Below, piece by piece: positions 5,665 to 6,300 of a stretch of DNA of 6,300 nucleotides. The notes under the pieces are model-generated. The model worked only from the letters and a program-made list of their open reading frames with translations, was not told where the DNA came from and did no database searches. Source of the DNA: Clostridia bacterium (GTDB taxonomy: Bacteria; Bacillota; Clostridia; RGIG6154). Position 1 is the stretch's first letter. Each line of letters opens with the position of its first letter. Position numbers and translations under genes: made by a program. The DNA lies in the NCBI GenBank assembly GCA_017622395.1, contig JAGARF010000221.1:1-6300 (forward strand). The letters run 5' to 3'.

Positions 5665-6300
5665 TTTCCATTCACACATTTTACCGTCAATAGACGATGG
5701 CTCAAAAAGCCCCGAAATGTCATTGGAAATAATAAAAGAGGGTATAAATCAGGGCGTAAATAAATTTATATTTACGCCCCATTTTTATAATGACACCAAC
5801 ACTTATGAGGATTTTATTATTTCCAGAAAAAAAGCTGTTTTTGAACTTAAAAATCATTGTGAGCAACAAGGGTTTGAGTTGCCTGAATTTTTATTAGGTG
5901 CGGAGGTCGCACTATCAGATAAGACCTGCAATCTTGAAAATTTAGAAAATCTTTGTATTGAGGGAACTGAGCTTTTGCTTTTAGAACTTCCCTATTCTCC
6001 TTTTGTAAGCTGGACACCAAAATCAATTTACAATATTATGTACGAGAGAAATCTAACCCCTGTTATGGCACATCTTGACAGATACATTGCAAGCCGCGGG
6101 CACAAGCAGGTTATTGAAGATATTATCAAAATGGATATCCCTGTCCAGATTAATGCATCAGCTTTTCTTGAAAGAAAAACAAGAAAGTTTATTAAAAGGC
6201 TTATAGAAAACGGCACAACTATAGTTCTTGGCTCAGATGTTCACAACTTAAAATCAAGACCATACGAGCTTTCAAAGGCGTCAGAAATTTCACAAAAGAA
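5657..6300 (+). CDS. cpsB: CpsB/CapC-type PHP-family tyrosine phosphatase, partial at right edge
   Basis: The first 214 residues of a manganese-dependent phosphotyrosine phosphatase (CpsB, CapC, Wzh, YwqE group; usual length about 240-255), cut by the window end. Metal-site motifs are in the expected order: DFHSHILP with D3, H5, H7 and the following IDDG (12-15), H42 in FTPHFY, E83 in GAEV, H139 in AHLDRY, and D194/H196 in GSDVHN. The family usually reads AHPERY at the fifth motif; here it is HLDRY, with metal-binding His retained. The enzyme dephosphorylates the tyrosine cluster of the CpsD-type kinase encoded just upstream. The 8-base overlap (5657-5664) implies translational coupling and matched amounts. 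A terminator-like hairpin lies inside the gene at 5752-5786. Confidence 0.92.
   Translation, partial: MIDFHSHILPSIDDGSKSPEMSLEIIKEGINQGVNKFIFTPHFYNDTNTYEDFIISRKKAVFELKNHCEQQGFELPEFLLGAEVALSDKTCNLENLENLCIEGTELLLLELPYSPFVSWTPKSIYNIMYERNLTPVMAHLDRYIASRGHKQVIEDIIKMDIPVQINASAFLERKTRKFIKRLIENGTTIVLGSDVHNLKSRPYELSKASEISQK
5752..5786 (+). terminator. Terminator-like hairpin inside the phosphatase coding sequence
   Basis: GGGCGTAAATA (5752-5762) pairs perfectly over 11 bases with TATTTACGCCC (5769-5779) around a 6-base loop, followed within two bases by TTTTT (5782-5786). In form it is a Rho-independent terminator, 95 bases after the start codon, spanning codons 32-43 including the metal-ligand motif TPH. 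Translating ribosomes would prevent it folding, so it could act as a polarity or attenuation site. The form is seen directly; the function is inference. Confidence 0.45.

Overview
The window is AT-rich, low-GC Gram-positive DNA. The strong Shine-Dalgarno sites (AGGAGG, GGAGG, AAAGGAG), sigma-A-type promoters, a CwlD-type cortex amidase and a CpsD/CpsB-type tyrosine kinase-phosphatase pair all point to a spore-forming member of the Clostridia, probably an uncultured or gut lineage. I cannot name a genus. No tRNA, rRNA, CRISPR array or insertion sequence is visible.

The left half (1-3805) is read from the minus strand. Positions 1-1730 hold the first 576 residues of a large secreted protein, with a clear signal peptide, no cysteine and a helical C-terminal stretch, which runs off the left edge. 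Its promoter region carries a 17-base palindrome over the predicted transcription start. Between it and the next gene (1731-2046) is a GC-rich hairpin that stands out from the AT-rich surroundings and looks like a dispersed intergenic repeat. Then comes a two-gene operon: an unrecognised 351-residue beta-rich protein (3805-2750) overlapping by 20 bases a 240-residue N-acetylmuramoyl-L-alanine amidase of the CwlD type (2769-2047).

The right half (3841-6300) is read from the plus strand. A divergent intergenic region leads to a 271-residue cysteine-rich protein ending in a Gly-Cys repeat, which ends inside an 18-bp perfect terminator stem. The next promoter starts on the last bases of that stem and drives a CpsD/CapB-type bacterial tyrosine kinase with a 12-tyrosine tail. 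That kinase overlaps by 8 bases a CpsB/CapC-type PHP-family tyrosine phosphatase, which is cut by the right edge. Kinase and phosphatase together normally set the phosphorylation state that controls polymerisation and export of capsule or exopolysaccharide. The usual membrane activator (CpsC/Wzz type) is not upstream.

The overall theme is the cell envelope and possibly the spore surface. The strongest candidates for something undescribed are the Cys-rich protein, the propeller-like partner of CwlD, and a terminator-like hairpin inside the start of the phosphatase gene.
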